Shown piece after piece: positions 30,722 through 39,007 of a stretch of DNA of 64,000 nucleotides. Below the pieces are notes generated by a model. That model did no database searches, was not told the origin of the DNA, and worked only from the letters and a program-made list of their open reading frames with translations. Source of the stretch: Magnetococcales bacterium (lineage in GTDB: Bacteria > Pseudomonadota > Magnetococcia > Magnetococcales > UBA8363); NCBI GenBank assembly GCA_015660855.1, contig JACSDG010000006.1, forward strand, positions 1 through 64,000, given 5' to 3'. Numbering within the stretch: the stretch's first letter is position 1; each line of letters opens with the position of its first letter. Made by a program: the position numbers and the translations under genes.

Positions 30722-31261
30722 ATGGCCACCAACCTTTCCGATCATCAAGTTGTCAATTTGGATCCCGGGGAATTATTTGTCGGCACCCGCCCTGCTGAAG
30801 TCCACACCGTATTGGGATCGTGTGTTTCGGTCGTGCTTTTTCATCCGCATCACCGAATGGGAGCCATGTCCCACGGCAAACTCCCCACCCGCCCGTGTAA
30901 CCAGCCATACTGTGGTTTGAAGATATGCCGCATGATGGGGGATTTTGTCTCCTGTTCCCTGCATTTCATGCTTTCCTGGTTTTATCAGATGGGCATTCCT
31001 GGAAAAGAACTGGAAGTCAAATTATTCGGAGGGGCAATGATGTTCAGCATTCCCAACAATCCCCAAGAACAAAGCATCGCCGTGGGGAAAAGAAACGTAG
31101 AGACCGCCATGGATATTATTCGGGCGGAGAAATTACATCTGATCGCCTCGGACGTTGGTGGTCCCTGGGGACGAAAACTCGTCTTCCATACAGGGACAGG
31201 GGAAGTCAAACTGCAACGAATCCGAAAAACAGTATTTGAACTGGCCAGTATGAGCGGATGA
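30722..31261 (+). CDS. cheD: Chemoreceptor glutamine deamidase
   Basis: TVLGSCVSVVLFHPHHRMGAMSHGKLP, LFGGAMM. Confidence 0.88.
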   Translation: MATNLSDHQVVNLDPGELFVGTRPAEVHTVLGSCVSVVLFHPHHRMGAMSHGKLPTRPCNQPYCGLKICRMMGDFVSCSLHFMLSWFYQMGIPGKELEVKLFGGAMMFSIPNNPQEQSIAVGKRNVETAMDIIRAEKLHLIASDVGGPWGRKLVFHTGTGEVKLQRIRKTVFELASMSG

Positions 31262-31651
31262 CCGTGCTTGACACATTGGGCAAAGGCGTCGGTAAATGTC
31301 TGTAAATACACAGTCCCAACTCTCCACTATTAAGAATATATGTGAACTTAAAATAAATCGCAGAATACCCCCACATCAATAAAAGAAATTTGTAACGGTC
31401 ATATATAATCTATAATTTCATATTGACACTACGAATACTTTTGATCATATTGAAATGTCCATTTTCAGTATAATTCGTCGTTTGTCGGGGACAGCAAGGA
31501 AAAGAGAAATGCGACTCCCGCGCAATAAAACCACTTCCATTCTTCTTGACTTTCTGGCAGTGTTAGGGGTGCTGCGATGCGGATCTACCTTTGGCGTCAC
31601 CTGTACAAAATAATATTGGTTCTGTTCGACACTTGTTTTTAAAATTAACAA

Positions 31652-31668
31652 TCTAATCCAAGATTAGA
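31652..31668. promoter_or_regulatory. Perfect inverted repeat TCTAATC-CAA-GATTAGA upstream of the XRE/S24 regulator
   Basis: Direct reading; 7-bp arms, 3-bp spacer, 27 bp upstream of the start codon. Confidence 0.5.
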
Positions 31669-31695
31669 AAATACAACTGGAAGAGTATTTTTGCC

Positions 31696-32370
31696 ATGAA
31701 CAGCACTTTAAGCGAGCGTATCAGACAAGCCAGGAAACATGCAGGTTTAACACAAAAAAAACTTGCAGACATGGTCGGCATCAGCCAGACCGCGATTCAC
31801 AAACTTGAAGGTGGTGGGTCGCGATCTTCCCGCAAAACAATTTCCATCGCACTGACTTGCGGCGTTGACCCCATCTGGCTGGATACGGGTCGCGGCGACA
31901 TGGCCCTTTCGGGGGCACCGCACTATTCGGCCCAAGACGACGGCGGCGTTCACGCTGGGGAGAGCTACCGTCCCTATCCCCTTGTTGCCCGAATTCCTCT
32001 CATTTCCTGGGATGAGATGGCGAAGTTCTGTGGAGCGTCCAAAGAAAACTTCAATCCTGAAATTACATCCTGGATTCCTGTGGCTCCCAAAGCCAGCGAC
32101 CTTTGCTTTGCCCTCAAGGTGCCCGACGATTCCATGGAGCCGGAGTTTTTCGAAGGGGAGATCATCATTGTCGACCCGACCCGCAAAGGTTCCCACAACC
32201 AGTTTCTGATCGCCCATGAAGGGAAAAATCGCCCGACATTCAAGCAATTGCTTCACCACGGCGATTTGCGCTACCTCAAACCCATGAATTCCAGGTATCC
32301 CCTGATCGATGTCAAAGGTGAGATTGAGGTCTGCGGCGTCGTCATCAGCAAATACAAGGAATATGAATAA
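31696..32370 (+). CDS. XRE-family HTH + S24 peptidase (CI/LexA-like repressor)
   Basis: QKKLADMVGISQTAIHKLEGG HTH; PDDSMEPEF and FKQLLHHG S24 Ser/Lys motifs. Confidence 0.88.
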   Translation: MNSTLSERIRQARKHAGLTQKKLADMVGISQTAIHKLEGGGSRSSRKTISIALTCGVDPIWLDTGRGDMALSGAPHYSAQDDGGVHAGESYRPYPLVARIPLISWDEMAKFCGASKENFNPEITSWIPVAPKASDLCFALKVPDDSMEPEFFEGEIIIVDPTRKGSHNQFLIAHEGKNRPTFKQLLHHGDLRYLKPMNSRYPLIDVKGEIEVCGVVISKYKEYE

Positions 32371-32390
32371 AAAGATCGGAAATTTTGCCT

Positions 32391-32580
32391 ATCGGAAAAA
32401 CAAAGTTTGGCAAAAATTATTGCGGGGGTCCGGGGGGGATCATCCCCCCCGGCGGGGTTTGGGGCAGCGCCCCAAGGTTTTGAATTTGATTTTGATTTTA
32501 CTGCCCCCCAAGGGGGGTCTAGGGGCGCAGCCCCAGGGTTTTGATTTTGTTTTTTTACCCGCAGGGCATCATGTTCCCTT
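32391..32580 (-). repeat. GC-rich palindromic intergenic repeat, copy E (long variant, reverse orientation)
   Basis: 32391-32482 identical to copy F and 1 mismatch to the reverse complement of copy G; extra module GGGGGGTCTAGGGGCGCAGCCCC. Confidence 0.95.
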
Positions 32581-32623
32581 GACCCAAGCAACGATTTAAA
32601 ACCGTTTAAAAAAATCGGGTGTC

Positions 32624-33343
32624 ATGTCAATCCTTGTCATGGAAAAGTCGAAAGCTTTGGTACTGCTTTCCGGTGGGCAGGACTCCGTAACCTGTCTGGC
32701 CTGGGCACTGACGCACTTTTCCTGGGTGGAAACTATAGGGTTTGACTACGGCCAAAGACACAACATTGAGCTTGATTGTCGAAAAAAGATCCTGACACTG
32801 GTGCGCCAACGCTTCCCGGAATGGCAACAAAGACTGGGAGAGGATCATCTCATCGAAATGAAAGCCCTCGGCCAAATCAGCGACACCGCGCTCACCAAGA
32901 ACACCGAAATCATGCTGAATCACAACGGACTGCCAAATACTTTTGTCCCAGGCAGAAATATACTCTTTCTTACGATGGCCGCCGCCGTCGCCTATCGGCG
33001 AGGATTATCCATCCTGGTTGGCGGCATGTGCGAAACCGACTATTCCGGTTATCCCGATTGCCGTGATGATGCCATCAAATCCTTGCAGGTCAGCCTGAAT
33101 ATCGGCATGGCAACTAAAATTTGCATCGAAACACCGCTGATGTGGTTGAACAAAGAACAGATATGGAATCTGGCCAATACCCTGGGAGGACACAACCTCC
33201 TTGAACTGATACGCACTGAAACCCACTCGTGCTACCTCGGTGAAAGAAACCATCTCCATGCCTGGGGCTTCGGATGCGGGACATGTCCCGCATGTCAACT
33301 TCGCGCCTGCGGATATACATCCTACCTGACCCGGAAACCGTAA
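32624..33343 (+). CDS. queC: 7-cyano-7-deazaguanine synthase
   Basis: [32 protein letters not shown]. Confidence 0.93.
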   Translation: MSILVMEKSKALVLLSGGQDSVTCLAWALTHFSWVETIGFDYGQRHNIELDCRKKILTLVRQRFPEWQQRLGEDHLIEMKALGQISDTALTKNTEIMLNHNGLPNTFVPGRNILFLTMAAAVAYRRGLSILVGGMCETDYSGYPDCRDDAIKSLQVSLNIGMATKICIETPLMWLNKEQIWNLANTLGGHNLLELIRTETHSCYLGERNHLHAWGFGCGTCPACQLRACGYTSYLTRKP

Positions 33344-33391
33344 TCATCCGCCCCCCACCTGACAACTAGGCCTGCCATGCCAAATTAAGTT

Positions 33392-33408
33392 AACGCAAGT
33401 TATGCGTT
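33392..33408. promoter_or_regulatory. Inverted repeat AACGCA-AGTTA-TGCGTT upstream of the secretin gene
   Basis: Perfect 6-bp arms, 5-bp spacer in an AT-rich ~245-bp intergenic region. Confidence 0.35.
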
Positions 33409-33588
33409 TGTTTAAATCATTTTAATACAACTTTGTAAATTTAGCGGGTATTTTTTTGGTCGTTTGTTTTTATTGCGTTGTTTTTCATTATGGGATCGTG
33501 TATAAGCTGTAGGATCGAATGATGGCCATGAACGTTTAGGTTTCTGGAATGGCGCAATCGTTTCGCTCTGGCGCATGAATGGAGGGGC

Positions 33589-35508
33589 ATGGTCGTGCAT
33601 GGTCGCAAAAGGGATATTAAAACAGATTTGGTAGCGATGATTTTGTTGATCATCGGCCTGTTTTTTTTCGTCAAACCCGCAATGGTCTGGGCGGAAGATT
33701 TAAAATGGAAAGAAGAAAACTTTGATGTCACGTTTGTCGATGCCGATATTCGGGACGTGTTGACTGACCTGTTGAAGCGCAACGAAAAAACCGCTGTTTT
33801 CCTGCCGGGTGTGCAGGGGGTGGTTACCTTCGACTTTCACAACAATCCCATGCTGGTTGAAGCTGCATTCAATAAAGTTTTAGCAGAAAATAATCTGACC
33901 TATTTCTACGATCCGGTCATCAAAACGGTCAAAATCCTGCCTGCATCAGACGCCGCCGTCGTCGATGATATTTTCACTCCGAAATACAGTGATCTACAGA
34001 ATATTCTGGATGCCTTCGCCCGCTTCGGCCTGGGCAGTGGTGTCGATATTACAGCAGATCATATAACTAACGTTTTGTTTTTTCATGGTGCCCAGGGAAG
34101 CGTGATGGCACTGAAAAAAATTGCCGCCGAGGTTGACGCGTCGCTGCAAAACCTGCAAGGCCGTCTGCTGAAAGATCTGGAGCAAAAACGGTTGCAAAGC
34201 TCCGTCTCGGTAGATGAGGAAAGGGCGCGACTGGAAAGGGAGAAAATTGATACCGAAAGATCGGTGACCGTTGATGTCATCCCGTTGCGCTACACCAGCG
34301 TAGCACAATCTACGACCTCGTTTCAGGGTGAAAAGGTCACCCTTCCGGGTATTTTGGATTCTCTGCGCGCTTTCGTCGGTCCTATCCAGGTCATCGACCC
34401 CAGCAGGGAGGATGAAGGCAAGGACAACAAAAATCCCACCCAAAACGCCACGGGCAACAAGCCCATCGTCTCGATAGATGTCCGAACCAATTCGGTCATC
34501 GTCCAAGGATCCCCGGAGCAGATCAAACGGGTAACGGAAGTGGTCAAAAAATTGGACAAGGAAGTCCCCCTGGTCGAGATTGAAGTGATGATTGTGGATG
34601 GTTCTGCGGATGCGTCCCGTACCTTTGGTCTCCAGTTTGGCACGACCAACACGTTTGGACCGAATGCCGAGAACAGCACAGTAGCCGTGGACAACGGTCT
34701 CACTTCCCTGGAAATCACCCCTTCCAGCGACTCGACGACTGTGCCAGTGAAAGTTAGTTTGGGTCAAATGCTATCTACAGGCACAGGAGGACTGGGGGCG
34801 CAATTCATCTACCGGGGCACCCGGGAACTTTTGGAGACGACGATTTCGGCCCTGGCCAAGGATGGCAAATTGCAGACGGTAGCCTCGCCTCGGGTAGTCA
34901 CCCTCAACAATCTTCCCGCCAACATCAGCAGCACCACCAAGATCACCAACCTGTCCGTCAGTTCCGTAACCATCGGCGAAACCAAATCGGGTTCTTCCAA
35001 CCAAAACCAATCGTCGGTGGAGGCAGGTATCACCCTGGTGATCACCCCTTCGGTGATCATCACCGACGAGGATGATGGTTCCCGACTGGTTCGCTTGACC
35101 ATCGATGCCAAAAACACCTCGGCCACCCCCCCCGACGGTGGTATCGCCATCACCAGCGGTCAAGGGGTGCAAACCAACATCATCATTCCCGATGGGGCCA
35201 CTTTTGTCATGGGTGGTTTGTTCAGCACCGCAAGGGTAGAATCCCACTCGGGCATCCCTTTGTTAAAAGATATACCGGTGTTGGGTAATCTGTTCGGGGG
35301 GAAAAACTCCCAGGATACCAAAAAAGAAACCGTATTTTTCATAACGCCAAAGGTTTTTTCATACAAAGATATCGTCACCACCCAGGGGGTTCGGGCCAAA
35401 AATTATGTCGAGGGACAGCGCAACATGCTGACCCAGGAGCAAAAAAGTTTGGAGCGGGAAAGTCAGTTGCTTTCCCTGCCGCAGTTGGAAGTTTCCGAGG
35501 ATGAATAA
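33589..35508 (+). CDS. mshL: MSHA/type IV pilus-like secretin
   Basis: Signal peptide; VPLVEIEVMIVDGSADASRTFGLQFG; VPVLGNLFGGK-type secretin end. Confidence 0.85.
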   Translation: MVVHGRKRDIKTDLVAMILLIIGLFFFVKPAMVWAEDLKWKEENFDVTFVDADIRDVLTDLLKRNEKTAVFLPGVQGVVTFDFHNNPMLVEAAFNKVLAENNLTYFYDPVIKTVKILPASDAAVVDDIFTPKYSDLQNILDAFARFGLGSGVDITADHITNVLFFHGAQGSVMALKKIAAEVDASLQNLQGRLLKDLEQKRLQSSVSVDEERARLEREKIDTERSVTVDVIPLRYTSVAQSTTSFQGEKVTLPGILDSLRAFVGPIQVIDPSREDEGKDNKNPTQNATGNKPIVSIDVRTNSVIVQGSPEQIKRVTEVVKKLDKEVPLVEIEVMIVDGSADASRTFGLQFGTTNTFGPNAENSTVAVDNGLTSLEITPSSDSTTVPVKVSLGQMLSTGTGGLGAQFIYRGTRELLETTISALAKDGKLQTVASPRVVTLNNLPANISSTTKITNLSVSSVTIGETKSGSSNQNQSSVEAGITLVITPSVIITDEDDGSRLVRLTIDAKNTSATPPDGGIAITSGQGVQTNIIIPDGATFVMGGLFSTARVESHSGIPLLKDIPVLGNLFGGKNSQDTKKETVFFITPKVFSYKDIVTTQGVRAKNYVEGQRNMLTQEQKSLERESQLLSLPQLEVSEDE

Positions 35509-35518
35509 GGGGCGTTGA

Positions 35519-35956
35519 ATGGAAAAGACCTTGATTCCCCTGAACTGGACCGTGGGCACCCTGCTGCTGGTCATCGCAGTGACCTATCCGACGCTGGATG
35601 AAAAATTTTTTACCGGTGGCAAAAAGTTGGAAGTTCAGGCAAAGGTTGCGCATCTGGCCAAGTTGCAAACGCGCCATTATCAATCGAATGAGCAATACGT
35701 TCTTTTCACTGCCGAGGAAATCCCGGAGACCTTGCGTAGCGAGCTGGGGCTGAAGGGACCGCCACAGGATGACTTTGTGTATGACGCCTTCCTGGCAGGC
35801 AACGGACAACTGGTTCTCCGTGCCCAGGCCTCCCCGGAAAGCATACGAAATGGCTCCCTGCCACCTTTAACCTATACCCTGCGACAATCCGCAGGGGGAC
35901 AGGTAGGAGAAGGAACCTGGGAACCGCTCTCCGGCAAAAAGCCGGGACTGTTTTAA
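35519..35956 (+). CDS. Small membrane-anchored protein of the pilus locus
   Basis: N-terminal hydrophobic segment; located inside the operon. Confidence 0.5.
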   Translation: MEKTLIPLNWTVGTLLLVIAVTYPTLDEKFFTGGKKLEVQAKVAHLAKLQTRHYQSNEQYVLFTAEEIPETLRSELGLKGPPQDDFVYDAFLAGNGQLVLRAQASPESIRNGSLPPLTYTLRQSAGGQVGEGTWEPLSGKKPGLF

Positions 35957-35989
35957 ATTTTCTCTTGCCTTTGGGACAGGAGTAACACG

Positions 35990-36688
35990 TTGATGTCATT
36001 TTGTTTCTTCAATAGAACCTTATGGGTCTGTTGTCTGGCCCTTCTGTTTTTCCTTGGGGGGTGTGCCACCTTTGAAGACGCCTCCTGGAATCTGGAAAAT
36101 TCTCGGGAACCCGCCCTTGAAATTTCCCCGAATCAGGCCAAATCGATCACAACCCTCCCCGATGGCCGTTTTACCGAACCACCGACTTGGCGATTGGGAA
36201 GCTTTTGGCAATACAGTGATGGTTACGGTCTACAGGTCACGGAAGCCGACGGTCGCTCGGCAACCCTCAAACGTATGGACCGGCCTCAGGATTGGATCAA
36301 GCGTGACGGATTCTTCACCGTGGACTCCGTGAGCAACGGGGTACGGCGGCAGGTTATCTACCGCTCCCCCAACCCCGATCAGTTGTTCCCCCTGGCCGTG
36401 GGAAAAAATATTTCTTTTGTACGGGAATACCTGATCGACAACAAGCTCCATGTGCATAAAACTTCCTGGAACGTCGTCGGTCGTGAAACCATTGAGGTTC
36501 CAGCCGGCAAATTTGACTGCTGGGTGATGGTTTGGAACACCCGTAGCGAAAAAAGCAATTGGAGCGGCTACGAAAAATGGTGGTATAGTCCGGCGGTGGG
36601 CAACTATGTACGATTGGAATATCGGTATGCCAAAGCACCGGACTCGTCGCGGGTGTTGGTGCGTTACAACAACGGTTCACAACCCTGA
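35990..36688 (+). CDS. Lipoprotein of unknown function in the pilus locus
   Basis: Lipobox LGGC, good coding frame. Confidence 0.6.
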   Translation: MMSFCFFNRTLWVCCLALLFFLGGCATFEDASWNLENSREPALEISPNQAKSITTLPDGRFTEPPTWRLGSFWQYSDGYGLQVTEADGRSATLKRMDRPQDWIKRDGFFTVDSVSNGVRRQVIYRSPNPDQLFPLAVGKNISFVREYLIDNKLHVHKTSWNVVGRETIEVPAGKFDCWVMVWNTRSEKSNWSGYEKWWYSPAVGNYVRLEYRYAKAPDSSRVLVRYNNGSQP

Positions 36689-36769
36689 AAGTTCTGCCAT
36701 ATTTCCCAAGTATAAAAAATACCCGAAAAACAGGTGACCATGACAACTTTAATAAGACGGAGGGAGAAA

Positions 36770-37360
36770 ATGGATACATTATTCGCAGCACGGAAAAAAG
36801 ACTTTCTGCAAAAAAAACATGCGGATGAAAAAGGGTTCACCCTGGTGGAACTGATGGTGGTGGTTGCCATCATCGCCATCCTGGCGGCCATTGGAATACC
36901 CAAAATGGCAATGTACATCAAGGTGGCCGAGTCTGCCGAGCCGGTAGAGCAAATGGGAAAAATGTCCAAAGCCATACGCGGTTACATTGACAGCCACCCC
37001 GGAGCCGCCAACACCGATCTGCAGACAGCACTGAATGGAAAAATTCTTTCCATAGGCGCGGACAACACCCTTAAAACCAAGATCCCAACCCTTTCCATCG
37101 CGGATAACGCCAAATTCGCCTACAAGATTCACAATATCACCATTGATGCTACTACCAAGGCAGCCAAGTTCTGTATCAAGGCCGTCGCTGGGTCAACTTA
37201 TGTCGCATCAGCGGCAGCTGTGTACTTTACAGAAACCGCGCCCACCGACAAAACTATCTGGGAAGGGCAGATCTACCGTGCCGGATATGCCGATGGTGGT
37301 TCGACCATACTGGTCCCGGACGGAGATTGTCCCGCTGATGCCGCAGGGACGGCCTATTGA
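36770..37360 (+). CDS. Type IV prepilin-like protein
   Basis: KGFTLVELMVVVAIIAILAAIGIPKM; SD GGAGGG ahead of the ATG at 36770. Confidence 0.88.
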   Translation: MDTLFAARKKDFLQKKHADEKGFTLVELMVVVAIIAILAAIGIPKMAMYIKVAESAEPVEQMGKMSKAIRGYIDSHPGAANTDLQTALNGKILSIGADNTLKTKIPTLSIADNAKFAYKIHNITIDATTKAAKFCIKAVAGSTYVASAAAVYFTETAPTDKTIWEGQIYRAGYADGGSTILVPDGDCPADAAGTAY

Positions 37361-37435
37361 TAGTTCCCGGGGTTCAACCTTGGACTTGGACCGGATGCAT
37401 TCATTCCGCAACGTCTGCTGACCGATGGTGCCCAA

Positions 37436-39007
37436 ATGGGTAATGAAGAACGCTACATCGACTGGAAGGAGGTTGGCCGGGGAGCCTTTGGTTCCGTCTG
37501 CCGGGTCTTCGACACACTCCTGAAACGCCACGTAGCCATCAAGTTGCTCAAGCCCGAACATGGCGACAACAAGCAACTGATCGAAGCCCTGCAACAGGAG
37601 GTCATCATCTCCCGGGATTTGCGGCACGATTGCATCTGTCCGATCCATGACGTTTATCGGGGAGAACATGGCGTCGGCACCGTAATGGATTTTATCGACG
37701 GTCGGGAATTGAGCAAGTGGCAGGAAGACAACCGGGGGCGTCTGCTGGATACGGCGGCGCAACGTCTGGAACTGTTTCGCAAACTCAGCGACGCCCTGGC
37801 CTTCGCCCATACCCGTATTGTGCACCGGGATCTCAAGCCGGATAACATTTTTCTGCTCAAAGGTGATCCAACCCGCCCGGTGATCATGGATTTTGGCACG
37901 GCGGTGCTCGGGAGTTCGGTAGAGGATGGCGTCGTCGCGGGTACACCAAAATACATGTCGCCGGAACAATGGGATACGCCAGACTCGGTGGACCAGAGAG
38001 CCGACCTGTTCGCCCTGGGAGTTATTGCCTACGAGATGTTCACCGACCGGGTACCACCGACATCTTTACGCAAGATTCTTAAAACCCGCAAGCCTCCCAG
38101 GGTGGATCTGGCGACCATCGATCCCCCCAGCCGGTTTTGCGCCGCCCTGCCAGCCGATCTGGATCGTATTATCCTGCAATTGATGGCCTATGACCGGAAT
38201 GATCGTCCACAGACGGCCCGCGATGTCTGGGTCGCTCTGGAACATGTCCAATTGAAGCAGGGTGATGTCATTGCCGAGGCTGGGCGATCCGGCGTACCTC
38301 AATCTGAGTCCCGTACGGTCTTTCTTCCCGGGGGCGAGTATTATCTGGGATCCACAACCAAACATCCCGACAGCATGGAACACGAACGGCCACGCAAACG
38401 GGTTAAACTGTCACCATTCCGGATGGGCATTCATCCCGTCACCGTAGCGGAATACAGACATTTCGTTCAGACCACCGGTTACGCACCCCCTCCATTTCTG
38501 GATGATCGCTTATTCGGCAAAGTGGATCATCCTGTGGTGGGTATCGGCTTTGACGATGCCCTGGCGTATGCCCGGTGGGCCGGGGGTTCACTCCCCAGCG
38601 AGGCCCAATGGGAGTACGCCGCCAAAGGGGGAAACCCGTTTCCGCTCTATCCCTGGGGCGACACTCTGCCCACACCGACTTTAGCCAACATTGGCAGCGT
38701 TTCCAGTTCGACCTCGGCGGTAGGAAGTTGTCCGTCAGGGGTCAACCCCTTTGGCCTGTTCGACCTGTGTGGAAACGTCTGGGAATGGTGCCTGGATGTG
38801 TGGAATCCCGAATATTACCGGACATTGCCTGTGGACTGTCTGGATCCTGTCTGTCAGTCCGGGGGGACGGACCGGGTGTTGCGCGGAGGTGCTTTTGACA
38901 GTTTTGTCAGTCAAGGCCGCTGCTCTGCCCGCTTCCACGCCCCCCCGGATATGGCCAACTTCGCCTTTGGCTTTCGTCTGGTCTTTCCGGTTAAAGAAAC
39001 GCCATGA
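37436..39007 (+). CDS. Ser/Thr protein kinase fused to a formylglycine-generating-enzyme-like (FGE/sulfatase-modifying factor) domain
   Basis: GRGAFGSVCRV, IVHRDLKPDNIF, MDFGTAV, GTPKYMSPEQW; C-terminal GGEYYLGS...LPSEAQWEYAAKGG...FGLFDLCGNVWEWCLD...RVLRGGAFDS...FGFRLV. Confidence 0.92.
   Translation: MGNEERYIDWKEVGRGAFGSVCRVFDTLLKRHVAIKLLKPEHGDNKQLIEALQQEVIISRDLRHDCICPIHDVYRGEHGVGTVMDFIDGRELSKWQEDNRGRLLDTAAQRLELFRKLSDALAFAHTRIVHRDLKPDNIFLLKGDPTRPVIMDFGTAVLGSSVEDGVVAGTPKYMSPEQWDTPDSVDQRADLFALGVIAYEMFTDRVPPTSLRKILKTRKPPRVDLATIDPPSRFCAALPADLDRIILQLMAYDRNDRPQTARDVWVALEHVQLKQGDVIAEAGRSGVPQSESRTVFLPGGEYYLGSTTKHPDSMEHERPRKRVKLSPFRMGIHPVTVAEYRHFVQTTGYAPPPFLDDRLFGKVDHPVVGIGFDDALAYARWAGGSLPSEAQWEYAAKGGNPFPLYPWGDTLPTPTLANIGSVSSSTSAVGSCPSGVNPFGLFDLCGNVWEWCLDVWNPEYYRTLPVDCLDPVCQSGGTDRVLRGGAFDSFVSQGRCSARFHAPPDMANFAFGFRLVFPVKETP

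Noticed and set aside
31445-31651. 68-aa minus-strand ORF as a transposase remnant
   Set aside because: No recognisable family motif
31262-31695. AT-rich intergenic region considered for tRNA or small RNA
   Set aside because: No cloverleaf or known ncRNA pattern could be identified by eye; only the palindrome near the S24 gene is supported
33994-34767. 257-aa minus-strand ORF
   Set aside because: Antisense to the secretin gene
37208-37969. 253-aa minus-strand ORF
   Set aside because: Antisense to the prepilin and kinase genes; kinase frame has full catalytic motifs
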